A DNA stretch of 64,000 nucleotides from Gemmatimonadaceae bacterium (GCA_019694735.1 JAIBBJ010000064.1:40893-104892); one strand, 5' to 3'. Shown: positions 37,902 to 47,608, counted from the first letter of the stretch. Numbers and translations are program-made. The notes: generated by a model from the sequence alone, not told the origin.

Positions 37902-38714
37902 CTACGGGTGCGACGCGCCGTAGTGCTCCCGCTCGCACGACGGGCAGATGCCGTGCGTGAAGGCGGCGTCGTGATGGGTCATCAGGTAGAGCTCGATCTT
38001 CTCCCACGCGCCCGTCGTCGCGCGGATCGCCTTGCAGTGCGCACAGATCGGCAGGTACCCCGTGAGCGCCTTCGCCAGGGCGGACTCGAGCCGGAGGACC
38101 GCCTGATCGCGCTCCTCGAGCGCGCGCCGGTAGTACACGAGCAGCGTCCCGAAGCCGATGGCGAGCTGGCTCACGCCGGCCACGAGGAAGAGCGCCGGCG
38201 CCAGCTCGACGCTGTCCGACGCCCACGGGAAGGTCGCGTTCGCGGCCCCGAGGAGCGCGAGCCCGGCCGCGACGAGCCAGGTGCCGCCGCCGCGCGTCGC
38301 GCGCTCGCGCGCGACCAGCCCGGCACTCCACATCGTCGCCGCGCCGAAATGCAGGTAGGTCGGCACGCCGGGGGCGTCCCAGAGCACGATCGGCGCGACG
38401 AACACGTCCCACAGCACCCCGCCGCCGATGATCCAGAAGGAGACGCGCCACCCCTGCGGCACCGCGCGACCGAGCAGCGCGTACGCGCCCGCGAGGAGGC
38501 AGTAGCCGCGGCCGAGGACGAGCAGCGGGAGCAGCAGCGCGCCGGTCGCGTAGCCAAGGTCCGCCGACAGCAGGCCGTAGCCGTAACGCGCGGCCCAGAG
38601 CACGGCCGCGATCGCCCAGTACCCGAGCCACCGCTCCCGGTGGTCCCGCCACATCAGCGCGAGCACGAGCGCGAGGGCGATCGCGCTCAGCAGCGGCATC
38701 ACGGCAGAGTTCAC
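37902..38714 (-). CDS. Membrane protein with C-terminal zinc-finger-like CHC domain
   Basis: This 270-residue protein has about seven hydrophobic helices, then a short coiled stretch (YYRRALEERDQAVLRLESAL). It ends in a C-terminal domain beginning TGYLPICAHCKAIRA and containing the segments WEKIELYLMTHHD and FTHGICPSCE. That tail (CxxCKxIR...HGICPxC) is often found after sensor and receiver domains and probably binds metal. The GTG at 38714 (VNSAVMPLLSAIAL) was chosen as the longest start that does not run into the neighbour; ATG at 38699 is the alternative. It looks like a sensor without an output kinase domain. Confidence 0.78.
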   Translation of the reverse strand: MNSAVMPLLSAIALALVLALMWRDHRERWLGYWAIAAVLWAARYGYGLLSADLGYATGALLLPLLVLGRGYCLLAGAYALLGRAVPQGWRVSFWIIGGGVLWDVFVAPIVLWDAPGVPTYLHFGAATMWSAGLVARERATRGGGTWLVAAGLALLGAANATFPWASDSVELAPALFLVAGVSQLAIGFGTLLVYYRRALEERDQAVLRLESALAKALTGYLPICAHCKAIRATTGAWEKIELYLMTHHDAAFTHGICPSCEREHYGASHP

Positions 38715-38730
38715 GCGGCGGCCCGTCGGG

Positions 38731-39699
38731 TCAGGGCGTGCCGAGTGCGACCCGGCCCGTGCGCGGGTCGAACGTGCCGCCCGCCGTGAGCACATGCACC
38801 GTCACGCCGGAGGCCTGCACCTGGCGGCCCCCCGCGGCGCGCGTGGCCCGCCGCGCATCGTAGATCACCGCGCCGCTCTCGCCCGCCACCCGCCACTGGC
38901 CGTCGGCGCCCACGATCAGCGCCGTGGACTCGTCGATCCCGACGCCGAGGTGCGGTTCCCGCTCCACCACGAGGGTGAGCAGGCGGCCGTACCGCTTGCG
39001 GCGGAAGAAGTGCTGGTCCACGATCGCATCGGGGAGCAACCCGAAGCCCTCGGCGGTGATCACGTTGTCCCGCTCCATCGTGCCCCAGACCACCTCGGAA
39101 TCGGGGCGGATGCCGCCCGGGCGCCGCTCGTCGCCGGTGATCATCACGCGCGACATCACCGCGGCGCCGGCCGAGGTGCCGCCGATGACGGCGCCCGCCG
39201 CGAAGCGCGCGTGGATCGCGCGCTCCACCGGTGTCCCCTTCAGCACGTTGGCGAGGCGCACCTGGTCGCCGCCGCCGAACCAGACGCCCGTCACGCCGTC
39301 GAGGAGGCGGCCGGCGCTGTCGGTCAGCGCGTCCTCGCGCGTGAGGTACACGTTCCGCGCCGACGCGCCGTGCTTCGCGAGCTCGGCGACGGTCTCCTCG
39401 CCGCTCGTGCGCCCCTCCTCGCTCGCCATCGCGAACACGATGATCCGCGCCTTCCCCGCCCCGCCGGCGAGCCGCACGAACTCCGCGCGCACCGCATCGG
39501 GCTGCGGGCCGCCGCCGACGATCACCAGCGCGCCGCGGGCCTGCGCCGCGAGTGGCGCCGCGAGTGGCCCCGCGCCGAGCAGGGCCGCGCCGGCGACCGC
39601 GCACGCGCCCGCGAGCCACGCGGCCGCTCCCCCGATGCGGCGCGGCGCGCGCCGCGCGACCGCCCGTGCCCGCGCCCCGTCTTCCATCCTACCGATCAC
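38731..39699 (-). CDS. Exported cyanophycinase-like peptidase (family S51)
   Basis: This 322-residue protein has a signal peptide (residues about 20-52, ending PLAAQA) and an S51 peptidase domain: ALVIVGGGPQPDAVRAEFV, VWFGGGDQVRLANVLKGTPV, the nucleophile in IGGTSAGAAVMS, EGFGLLPDAIVDQHFFRRKR and the ending TAGGTFDPRTGRVALG. Known relatives degrade cyanophycin or other aspartyl dipeptides. The GTG at 39699 overlaps the stop of the DUF2339 gene (GTGA) and has GGGAG upstream; ATG at 39687 is an alternative. Confidence 0.88.
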   Translation of the reverse strand: MIGRMEDGARARAVARRAPRRIGGAAAWLAGACAVAGAALLGAGPLAAPLAAQARGALVIVGGGPQPDAVRAEFVRLAGGAGKARIIVFAMASEEGRTSGEETVAELAKHGASARNVYLTREDALTDSAGRLLDGVTGVWFGGGDQVRLANVLKGTPVERAIHARFAAGAVIGGTSAGAAVMSRVMITGDERRPGGIRPDSEVVWGTMERDNVITAEGFGLLPDAIVDQHFFRRKRYGRLLTLVVEREPHLGVGIDESTALIVGADGQWRVAGESGAVIYDARRATRAAGGRQVQASGVTVHVLTAGGTFDPRTGRVALGTP

Positions 39700-41690
39700 G
39701 CTGCCGCTCCCTCGTCCTTCCGGACGCGATACAGGTAGCCCACGCCGAGGATGAACACGCCCACCACCAGCAGGCTCCCCACCCGCAGCCCGATCTGCCG
39801 CAGGTCGCTCGCCTCGAGGAACGCCTTGAACGCCGCGTACAGCGCGAGCGCGAGCCCCACCTGCCGCGTCGCGGTCATCTGCCGCATGCGGCCGTACAGC
39901 AGCGTGCCCACCCCGGCGACCGCATAATAGATGATGAGGAGGAACATCGAGAGGTCGCGCGAGACGACCGCCGAGAGCTCCTCGCGCACCCAGAGGAACG
40001 CGACCACCGGTCCGGCCGCGGCGACGAGGCGGGCGGCGAGGTGGTCCCCCGGGTGCGACGACTCGGGCTGCGACCGCAGCGGCGGCGGCAGCAGCCGCGA
40101 GACCGCGAGCCACGCGAGCACCACCGCGAACGCGGCCGCCGAGGCGAGCGACAGGAAGGGCGTGTACGCGTACGCGACCCGCAGGTCGAGCTCGCGGTAG
40201 CCGAACACGGTCGCGAAGAGCAGTGCGAGGCCGAGCGGCAGGAGCAGGATGCGCCCGCCGAGCCGCGACATCGCGAGCGCCGCCGTCGCGGCCAGTGCCG
40301 CCATCCCCACCGCGGCCGCCGCGCTCGGCGGGTCGGAGAGGCCGAGCACCCCGATCAGCGCCGCGTTGAGCACCGCGGCGAGATGCCGACCGCGGTGCCG
40401 CGGCGGGTCCACGAAGACGTACAGCGCGGAGAGCGCCGCCCAGAGCGCGGCGACCATCGTCCCGCGCCGCTCGTCGAGCAGGTCCGCCGGGATCAGCGCG
40501 GTGAGCAGCAGCAGGAAGGGCAGCCAGACCGGTTCCGCCGAGGACTCGCCGCCGTCACCCGCCGCGGCGGAGCGTCGGCGCAGCGCGTGCAGCAACAGCG
40601 TGCCCGTGAAGGCGTAGGCGACGGTCCTCTGCAGCGTCGTACCGTCACGGTCGCCCGCCTGCAGGAGCGTCGCGCAGAGCACCACCACCAGCGACCCGAC
40701 GAGCGTGCGGCGCACGCCGGCCGCCCCCACGGCCACCGTCACCGCGGCGAGCAGCAGCGCGAAGAGCGCGGGCCAGTACACGGTCGGCGCGTGCCCCTCC
40801 CAGCCCGCGGCGAGCGCGTACCACATCGCCGCCGTGGAGAGGAGCCACCGCGCCGCGAGCCACTCCGGTTCCCGGATCGCGACGATCGCGGCCGTGAGCA
40901 CGACGAAGCCGTAGACCAGCAGTTGGCTGCTGTCGCCCGCGCCTGGCATCGTGATGAACGGCGCGAGCATCGCGCCGCCGAGGCCGAGGCAGAAGAGGAA
41001 CTGCTCGCCGTCGCGCAATGCGAGCGCCGAGAGCAGCGCGCTGGCGATCGCCGCGATGCCCAGCGCCACGCCCGGCGGGACCAGCGCGAGCAGGGGCCCC
41101 GCCGCCCAAGCATCGAGGTGCACCACCGCCAGCGCGATGGCGAGCAACGCACTGCTGAACTTCGGGCTTCCCTCGCGCATCCGCAGGCCGACGCCCGTGA
41201 GCACCGCGGCCGCGAGCGCGCCGAGTCCCACGCGCACCTCGGGTCCGAGCAGGTTCCGCGCGATCGCCCACTGGAGGAACGCGCCCAGGCCGAGGAGGAT
41301 GGCGAGCGTCGCGACTGCCAGCGTGCCGTAGCGGCCGACGAGGTTCTCGAAGTCGAGGGACTCCTCGGGCTTCGGCGGGCCGCGTCGCATCGGCGGGAGG
41401 GAGCTCGACCAGCTCGCCGCCGGCGGCAGCGTCGCCGCCGGGGGCGGGGCCGCGCCGGTGGATGCCGCGCTGCGCTCCGCGGCGGAGGCGGCGCCCGCCG
41501 CCAGCGGCTCGGCCGCCGTGGGCGGCGGCGGGACCGGCGGCGCACCGGGGAGGTCCCAGCTCGGGATCGTGGCCGACCGCGACGAGCGCAGTTCCGCGCG
41601 GAGGTCGTTCACCTGCTGCACCAACGACCGCACCACCTGCTCCAGCGCCTCGATCCGGCGCCGGTCGTTGCCCTGCGGATCCTCGCTCAT
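39696..41690 (-). CDS. DUF2339 multi-pass membrane protein
   Basis: This 664-residue protein has an N-terminal coiled coil (RRRIEALEQVVRSLVQQVND), then a proline/alanine-rich linker to about residue 110. The DUF2339 signature LDFENLVGRYGTLAVATLAI follows, with about 20 hydrophobic helices to the end. Members are seen widely in bacteria and their function is unknown. Translation is coupled to the downstream cyanophycinase-like gene. The 232 bases to the divergent oxidoreductase gene at 41923 hold no gene; a seven-base hairpin (TGTGGGG/CCCCACA) lies at 41822-41840. Confidence 0.85.
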   Translation of the reverse strand: MSEDPQGNDRRRIEALEQVVRSLVQQVNDLRAELRSSRSATIPSWDLPGAPPVPPPPTAAEPLAAGAASAAERSAASTGAAPPPAATLPPAASWSSSLPPMRRGPPKPEESLDFENLVGRYGTLAVATLAILLGLGAFLQWAIARNLLGPEVRVGLGALAAAVLTGVGLRMREGSPKFSSALLAIALAVVHLDAWAAGPLLALVPPGVALGIAAIASALLSALALRDGEQFLFCLGLGGAMLAPFITMPGAGDSSQLLVYGFVVLTAAIVAIREPEWLAARWLLSTAAMWYALAAGWEGHAPTVYWPALFALLLAAVTVAVGAAGVRRTLVGSLVVVLCATLLQAGDRDGTTLQRTVAYAFTGTLLLHALRRRSAAAGDGGESSAEPVWLPFLLLLTALIPADLLDERRGTMVAALWAALSALYVFVDPPRHRGRHLAAVLNAALIGVLGLSDPPSAAAAVGMAALAATAALAMSRLGGRILLLPLGLALLFATVFGYRELDLRVAYAYTPFLSLASAAAFAVVLAWLAVSRLLPPPLRSQPESSHPGDHLAARLVAAAGPVVAFLWVREELSAVVSRDLSMFLLIIYYAVAGVGTLLYGRMRQMTATRQVGLALALYAAFKAFLEASDLRQIGLRVGSLLVVGVFILGVGYLYRVRKDEGAAA

Positions 41691-41922
41691 CAGGCTCGGC
41701 GTGGGGGGAGTCCGTCAGCCCTGCTGCTGCGGCAATTTCCCGCACGAAGGCGCCGCCCGCCAGCCTTGCGCGGCCCCGCGCCAGCGCCTCGTAACCCGAT
41801 GCCCTGCCGCTGGCTAGCCCCTGTGGGGCCCCTCCCCACACGCCGCCAGCGAATCCCCGCCTTGCCACGCGCCGCGGGTTGAGCGAACCTTGCCGGGTCC
41901 CCCTTTGGAGACTCCCCCCGCG

Positions 41923-43707
41923 ATGGCCGCGACGAACGTGAAGGACCCGCAGTACTACCACAAGGTGGTGGACTGCCAATGGGCGTGCCCGGCGCACACG
42001 AACGTGCCCGGCTACCTGCGCCTCATCTCCCAGGGTCGGTACGCCGACTCCTACATGCTCAACCGGCAGTCCAACGTGTTCCCGGGCATCCTCGGGCGCG
42101 TCTGCGACCGCCCGTGCGAACCGGCCTGCCGCCGCGGCCGCGTGGACGAGAAGCCGGTCGCGATCTGCCGCCTCAAGCGCGTCGCGGCCGACCACCGCGG
42201 CGACATCACCGACCGGCTGCCCAAGGCGCCCGCGAAGAAGAACGGCAAGCGCGTCGCGCTCGTCGGCGCCGGCCCCGCCTCGCTCACGGTCGCCAACGAC
42301 CTGCTCCCGCTCGGCTACGACGTCACGATCTTCGAGAAGAACGCGACGCCCGGCGGCCTCATGCGGATCAACATCCCGTCGTTCCGCCTCCCGGCGCAGG
42401 TGCTCGACGAGGAGTGCGACTACGTGATCCGGATGGGCGCGACGATGAAGTACGGCACCCCGGTCACCTCGCTGAAGGCGCTGCTCGCCGAGGGCTACGA
42501 CGCGGTCTTCGTCGGCTCCGGCGCCCCCAAGGGCAAGGAGCTCGAGCTCCCCGGCCGCTGGGACGCGAAGGACAACATCCACCTCGGGATCGAGTGGCTC
42601 GCCAACGTCCACTTCGGGCATGTGGAGCGGATCGGCAGGCGCGTCCTGATCATCGGCGTCGGCAACACGGCGATGGACTGCTGCCGCACCGCGAAGCGCG
42701 TCGGCGCGACTGACGTGAAGGTGATGGCGCGCCGCGGCCGCAAGCACTTCAAGGCCTCGCCCTGGGAGCTCGAGGACGCCGAGGAGGAGCAGGTCGAGAT
42801 CGTCGAGAACCACGCGCCCAAGCGGTTCGTGATCGAGGGCGGCAAGCTCGTCGGCATGGAGTTCGAGCAGCTGGCGTGGAGCGAGGACGCGGCGGGCAAG
42901 CAGGTGAGCACCGTCACCGGCACCGTGACGATCCCCTGCGACGACGTCATCCTCGCCATCGGCCAGGACAACGCCTTCCCCTGGATCGAGCGCGACCTCG
43001 GCGTCGCGTTCGACCCCAAGTGGGACATGCCGGTGGTGGACAAGGCCACGCACCAGAGCACGCGCCCCGGCGTCTTCTTCGGCGGCGATGCGGCGTGGGG
43101 GCCCGAGAACATCATCTGGGCCGTCGCGCACGGGCACGCCGCCGCGATCTCCATCCACCACCATTGCCAGGGGATCCCGGTCACCGACCGTCCGCCGGCG
43201 GGGATGACGCTGGTCTCGGCCAAGATGGGCATGCAGTCGTGGGCGTACGACAACGACTACGACACGTCCAAGCGCCAGAAGATGCAGCACGAGGAGCTCG
43301 CCAAGCGCTTCACCGACCTCAAGGTGGAGGTCGAGCTCGGCTACACCCCCGAGCAGGCGGCCACCGAGGTCGCCCGCTGCCTCAACTGCGACATCCAGAC
43401 GCACTTCACCGACACGCTCTGCATCGAGTGCGATGCCTGCGTGGACATCTGCCCCACGAACTGCCTCACGATCACCACGAACGGCACGGGCGAGGCCGAC
43501 CTGCGCGGCCGCCTCTCGGCGCCGGCGCTCAACGTCAAGCAGGCGCTCTACGTGAGCGAGGCCCTGCCCCAGACCAAGCGCGTCATGGTGAAGGACGAGG
43601 ACGTCTGCCTGCACTGCGGCCTCTGCGCCGAGCGGTGCCCGACGGCGGCGTGGGACATGCGCACCTTCGACCTCAAGCAGGCCTACGCCGGGATGGTGGC
43701 CCGATGA
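41923..43707 (+). CDS. FAD-dependent Fe-S oxidoreductase (GltD-like) of the KOR cluster
   Basis: This 594-residue protein has an N-terminal Fe-S-type cysteine region (CQWACPAHTNVPGYLRL and CDRPCEPACRRG) and an FAD-binding Rossmann fold (VALVGAGPASLTVANDLLPL). An NAD(P)-binding fold (VLIIGVGNTAMDCCRTAKRV) and GVFFGGDAAWGP near residue 390 follow. Two C-terminal [4Fe-4S] motifs are CIECDACVDICPTNC and CLHCGLCAERCPTAAW. The layout is that of glutamate synthase small-subunit relatives that link NAD(P)H to ferredoxin-type partners. ATG at 41923 begins MAATNVKDPQYY. It overlaps korA by four bases (ATGA), so it probably works with the 2-oxoacid oxidoreductase. Confidence 0.9.
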   Translation: MAATNVKDPQYYHKVVDCQWACPAHTNVPGYLRLISQGRYADSYMLNRQSNVFPGILGRVCDRPCEPACRRGRVDEKPVAICRLKRVAADHRGDITDRLPKAPAKKNGKRVALVGAGPASLTVANDLLPLGYDVTIFEKNATPGGLMRINIPSFRLPAQVLDEECDYVIRMGATMKYGTPVTSLKALLAEGYDAVFVGSGAPKGKELELPGRWDAKDNIHLGIEWLANVHFGHVERIGRRVLIIGVGNTAMDCCRTAKRVGATDVKVMARRGRKHFKASPWELEDAEEEQVEIVENHAPKRFVIEGGKLVGMEFEQLAWSEDAAGKQVSTVTGTVTIPCDDVILAIGQDNAFPWIERDLGVAFDPKWDMPVVDKATHQSTRPGVFFGGDAAWGPENIIWAVAHGHAAAISIHHHCQGIPVTDRPPAGMTLVSAKMGMQSWAYDNDYDTSKRQKMQHEELAKRFTDLKVEVELGYTPEQAATEVARCLNCDIQTHFTDTLCIECDACVDICPTNCLTITTNGTGEADLRGRLSAPALNVKQALYVSEALPQTKRVMVKDEDVCLHCGLCAERCPTAAWDMRTFDLKQAYAGMVAR

Positions 43708-45503
43708 GCGGCATCAACGACTTCGCGTTCAAGATGGGGACGGTGAACGGCACCGGCTCCGCGAGCGCCAACGCCCTGCTGATGCAGGCGATCTTCCGGA
43801 TGGGGATCCCGGTCACGGGAAAGAACATCTTCCCGTCGAACATCCAGGGGCTCCCGACCTGGTACGAGATCCGGGTGAGCAAGGACGGCTGGACCGCGCG
43901 CCCGAGCGCGGTGGACCTCGTCGTCGCGCTCAACCCGGCGACGTACGCCAAGGACGTGAAGGCCGTGCGGACGGGCGGCTACCTCGTCTACGACTCCACC
44001 TGGCCGATGGACCCGGACCTCGTGCGCGAGGGGATCACCATCCTCGGCATCCCGTTCGGGCAGATGATGGTGGAGCACTTCGAGGGCGACCGCGACCGCA
44101 CGCTGCTCCGCAACATCACCTACGCCGGGTCGCTGGCGGCGCTGCTCGCCATCGACACGACGGTCATCGAGCGGATGCTCTCCGAGAAGTTCGGCAAGAA
44201 GCCGAAGCTCCTCGACGCCAACCACAAGGCCTTCGCGCTCGGCTACGACTACGCGAAGGCGCACTTCGCGTGCCCGCTGCCGTTCCACCTCGAGGCGATG
44301 GACCGGACCGGCGACAGCATCCTGATCGACGGCAACACCGCCTGCGCGCTGGGCGCGCTCTACGCCGGCGCCACCGTGGGCGCATGGTACCCGATCACGC
44401 CGGCCACCGCGCTGATGGAGCAGTTCAAGGCCTTCTGCGAGAAGTACCGCGTGGACAAGGCCACCGGCCAGCACAAGTACGCGATCCTGCAGGCCGAGGA
44501 CGAGCTCGCCGCCGCGGGGATCACGATCGGCGCCGGCTGGGCGGGGGCGCGCGCCTTCACCAACACCTCGGGCCCCGGCATCTCCCTGATGCAGGAGTTC
44601 ATCGGGCTCGCGTACTACACCGACATCCCGGCGGTCTTCTTCGACATCCAGCGCTGCGGCCCGGCGACGGGCATGCCGACGCGGACCCAGCAGGCCGACC
44701 TGCTCTCGCTCGCCTACGCCTCGCACGGCGACACCAAGCACATCGTCATCTTCCCGTCGGACCCGCGGGAGTGCTTCGAGATGGCGGTGCAGGCCTTCGA
44801 CCTCGCCGAGCGGTTCCAGACGCCGGTGTTCGTGGCGAGCGACCTCGACATCGGCATGAACGACTGGATGGTGAAGCGGTTCGACTGGGACGACACGTAC
44901 CGGCCGGACCGCGGCAAGGTGCTCGACGCGAAGGCGCTGGAGCAGGTCCAGCGGTTCTCCCGCTACCTCGACGTGGACGGCGACGGCATCGCGGCGCGCA
45001 CGCTCCCGGGCGTCGGCGGCAAGGGCGCGTACTTCGTCCGCGGCTCGGGCCACGACAAGCACGGCCAGTACACCGAGGACTCCGACGCGTACCAGGAGCT
45101 CGTGGACCGCCTGAAGCGGAAGATCGACGGCTCGGCGGAGCACCTGCCCGCCCCGGTCGTGTCGCACCAGCCGGGCGCCGAGGTCGGGCTCGTGACCATC
45201 GGCAGCTGCGAGGCCGCGGTGCACGAGGCGGCCGAGCTGCTCCGGCGCGAGGGGATCCACACCGACTACATGCGGATCCGCGCGTTCCCGTTCAGCGAGG
45301 AGGTGCGGCGGTTCCTCGGACGGCACGAGCACACGTTCATCATCGAGCAGAACCGCGACGCGCAGCTGCGCAGCCTGCTGGCGATCGAGCTCGGCGTGCC
45401 GCGCGACCAGATGACCCCGATCCTCGACTACGGCGGCATGCCGCTCCAGGCGCAGACCGTCGTGCAGGCCGTGAAGACCCATCTCGCCGAGGTGCCCGCA
45501 TGA
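43704..45503 (+). CDS. korA: 2-oxoacid:acceptor oxidoreductase, fused gamma/alpha subunit
   Basis: The 599-residue protein fuses the gamma domain (KMGTVNGTGSASANALLMQA, about residues 9-190) to the alpha domain (NTACALGALYAGATVGAWYP, ITPATALMEQFKAF, then EDELAAAGITIGAGWAGARA). The region TNTSGPGISLMQEFIGLAYY and the C-terminal transketolase-like domain (GLVTIGSCEAAVHEAAELL) match KorA of 2-oxoglutarate oxidoreductases. The preferred substrate (2-oxoglutarate, pyruvate or branched 2-oxoacids) cannot be fixed from sequence alone. It is coupled on both sides. Confidence 0.92.
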   Translation: MSGINDFAFKMGTVNGTGSASANALLMQAIFRMGIPVTGKNIFPSNIQGLPTWYEIRVSKDGWTARPSAVDLVVALNPATYAKDVKAVRTGGYLVYDSTWPMDPDLVREGITILGIPFGQMMVEHFEGDRDRTLLRNITYAGSLAALLAIDTTVIERMLSEKFGKKPKLLDANHKAFALGYDYAKAHFACPLPFHLEAMDRTGDSILIDGNTACALGALYAGATVGAWYPITPATALMEQFKAFCEKYRVDKATGQHKYAILQAEDELAAAGITIGAGWAGARAFTNTSGPGISLMQEFIGLAYYTDIPAVFFDIQRCGPATGMPTRTQQADLLSLAYASHGDTKHIVIFPSDPRECFEMAVQAFDLAERFQTPVFVASDLDIGMNDWMVKRFDWDDTYRPDRGKVLDAKALEQVQRFSRYLDVDGDGIAARTLPGVGGKGAYFVRGSGHDKHGQYTEDSDAYQELVDRLKRKIDGSAEHLPAPVVSHQPGAEVGLVTIGSCEAAVHEAAELLRREGIHTDYMRIRAFPFSEEVRRFLGRHEHTFIIEQNRDAQLRSLLAIELGVPRDQMTPILDYGGMPLQAQTVVQAVKTHLAEVPA

Positions 45504-46555
45504 CGTCCATCGCCAAGCCACCGGTCAAGCATCCCACGGCGCGCACCAACGGCCTCGGCCTCACGCTGCGCGACTACGAGGGGGCGATGAGCACCCTCTG
45601 CGCCGGCTGCGGCCACGACTCGGTGACCGCGGCGCTGGTGCAGGCCGCCTGGGAGCTGGAGCTCGAGCCGCACCGCGTCGGCAAGATGAGCGGCATCGGC
45701 TGCTCGTCCAAGACGACCGCGTACTTCATGAAGCAGTCGCACGGGTTCAACTCCGTGCACGGCCGCATGCCGTCGGTGACGTCGGGCGCGGCGGCGGCCA
45801 ACCGCGGGCTGACGTACATCGGCATCTCGGGCGACGGCGACTCGCTGTCGATCGGGATGGGCCAGCTGAGCCACGCGATCCGCCGCAACGTGAACATGCT
45901 GTACGTGATCGAGAACAACGGCGTGTACGGGCTCACCAAGGGCCAGTTCTCGGCGTCGGCCGACGTCGGGAGCACGAGCAAGAAGGGCGAGGCGAACGAG
46001 CAGCAGCCGATCGACCCGGTGCTCCTGGCGCTGACCCTCGGGTGCAGCTTCGTGGCCCGCAGCTTCTCGGGCGACAAGCGCCAGCTGGTGCCGATCCTGA
46101 AGGCGGCGATCGCCCACAAGGGGCTGGCGCTCGTGGACGTGATCTCGCCGTGCGTGAGCTTCAACGACCACGAGGGCTCGACGAAGAGCTACGCGTACAC
46201 GCGCGAGCGCGAGGTGGAGGCCGTGCACGCGGACTTCATCCCGCTCAAGCGCGAGATCACGGTGCCGGAGACGGGCGAGCAGGTGCGGGTGGTGGAGCTG
46301 CACGACGGCGGCCGGGTGCGGCTGCGGGCGACGGCGCCGGACTACGACCCGACCGACCGCGAGAGCGCGTACGCGCACGTGCGGGCCTGCCAGAAGCGCG
46401 GCGAGATCGCGACGGGGCTGCTCTTCGTGGACGAGAACGGCCGGGACATGCACGACTACCTGAAGACCGTGCCGACGCCGCTGATCGACCTGCCCTACGA
46501 GGAGCTGTGCCCCGGGCGGGCGGCGCTGGACAAGTTGATGGAGCGGTACCGTTGA
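45500..46555 (+). CDS. korB: 2-oxoacid:acceptor oxidoreductase, beta subunit
   Basis: This 351-residue thiamine-diphosphate subunit has Fe-S-type cysteines in STLCAGCGHDS and GIGCSSKTT. The TPP/Mg motif is GISGDGDSLSIGMGQLSHAI, ending in ENNGVYGLTKGQFS. The conserved cysteine region LGCSFVARSFSG and VDVISPCVSFND follow. It forms the active site with KorA and transfers electrons to a ferredoxin or to the adjacent FAD/Fe-S protein. ATG at 45500 overlaps the korA stop. Confidence 0.93.
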   Translation: MTSIAKPPVKHPTARTNGLGLTLRDYEGAMSTLCAGCGHDSVTAALVQAAWELELEPHRVGKMSGIGCSSKTTAYFMKQSHGFNSVHGRMPSVTSGAAAANRGLTYIGISGDGDSLSIGMGQLSHAIRRNVNMLYVIENNGVYGLTKGQFSASADVGSTSKKGEANEQQPIDPVLLALTLGCSFVARSFSGDKRQLVPILKAAIAHKGLALVDVISPCVSFNDHEGSTKSYAYTREREVEAVHADFIPLKREITVPETGEQVRVVELHDGGRVRLRATAPDYDPTDRESAYAHVRACQKRGEIATGLLFVDENGRDMHDYLKTVPTPLIDLPYEELCPGRAALDKLMERYR

Positions 46556-47595
46556 CCCGGCGCCGCGCCCTGATCGCTTCCCTGCTCCTCGCCGCGGCCT
46601 GCGGCGGGTCCCGCGCGCCCGCGGCCACCGCGCCCGCTCCGGCGGCCGCCAGCGCGGCGGCGAGCGAGGCGCCGCCCATCCGCATCGCGATCCCGGGCCG
46701 CATCGGGCCGTTCCGGTTCGTCCGCCGCCAGGACTTCGACGATGCGGCACTGGGCACGATGGTGCGCTACCGGCACGAGTCCGACTCCCTCGAGGCGGAC
46801 GTGTTCCTGTACCCGGGCCCGGATCTCGCGGCCACCTGCAACGACGCCTGCGCGCGCCGGGCGCTGAAGGAGGAGCACGAGGGGTTCGTCCAACAGTTCG
46901 ACGAGCTGCGCTCGCGCGGCTACGTACAGCGCATCCGGCTCCTCTCGCAGGCCCCCCTCGTGCCGCCGGCCGGTGCCCGATGGACGATGGGGCATGAGCT
47001 GCACCTCGAGGTGCGCCGCGATGGGCTCGACCAGCATTCGGACTTCTGGCTCGTCTACCTGCCGGGGATCCGCTTCAAGATCCGATCCACGTTCACCGAG
47101 ACGCCGGCGCGGGTGGCGGCGCTCGCCGCCTTCACGGACGAGGCGCCCGGCGCGTTCATGAGCCAGACCGAGGCCACGGCCTCCGACGCGGCCGCGGCCG
47201 ACGAGCGCCCCCTCCCTCCCACGGCGACTGCCGACGCGATCTTCGCGCAGTTGGAGGGGAACTGGGCGTGGTCGAGCGCGAAACAGGGCTGCGCGGCCGG
47301 CACGCACCGGCTGGTCGTCTCGCCCGACCGCCAGCAGCTGCGCATCATCGGCGCCGCGGCCAAGGAGGGCGAGGCGCCGGACACGACGGTCTACACGGTG
47401 ATCGAGGCCGGACCGCAGGTCCTGCCCTGGGCCCCCTTCACGGTGCGGCTCGACATGCAGGGCGAGGACCGCCGGACCGACGCCGGCGCCCTCGTGAAGT
47501 GGGATCTCGTGTTGATGTCGCGCGACCGGTACCACTGGCACCGAACGGACTGGCCCGAGGGGGGCATCACCGCCGCGATCCGTCGCTGCCCGTGA
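46552..47595 (+). CDS. Putative lipoprotein with TTG start
   Basis: This 347-residue protein begins at a TTG at 46552 that overlaps the korB stop (TTGA). The first residues LTRRRALIASLLLAAACGGS form a lipoprotein signal with lipobox AAAC. An alanine/proline linker is followed by a domain with IAIPGRIGPFRFVRRQDFDD and a later half with QLEGNWAWSSAKQGCAAGTH. Cysteines in TCNDACARR may form a disulfide. Function unknown. Co-translation with korB suggests expression with that cluster, but a functional link is only inferred. Confidence 0.78.
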   Translation: MTRRRALIASLLLAAACGGSRAPAATAPAPAAASAAASEAPPIRIAIPGRIGPFRFVRRQDFDDAALGTMVRYRHESDSLEADVFLYPGPDLAATCNDACARRALKEEHEGFVQQFDELRSRGYVQRIRLLSQAPLVPPAGARWTMGHELHLEVRRDGLDQHSDFWLVYLPGIRFKIRSTFTETPARVAALAAFTDEAPGAFMSQTEATASDAAAADERPLPPTATADAIFAQLEGNWAWSSAKQGCAAGTHRLVVSPDRQQLRIIGAAAKEGEAPDTTVYTVIEAGPQVLPWAPFTVRLDMQGEDRRTDAGALVKWDLVLMSRDRYHWHRTDWPEGGITAAIRRCP

Positions 47596-47608
47596 TGCCG
47601 GGCGCGGC

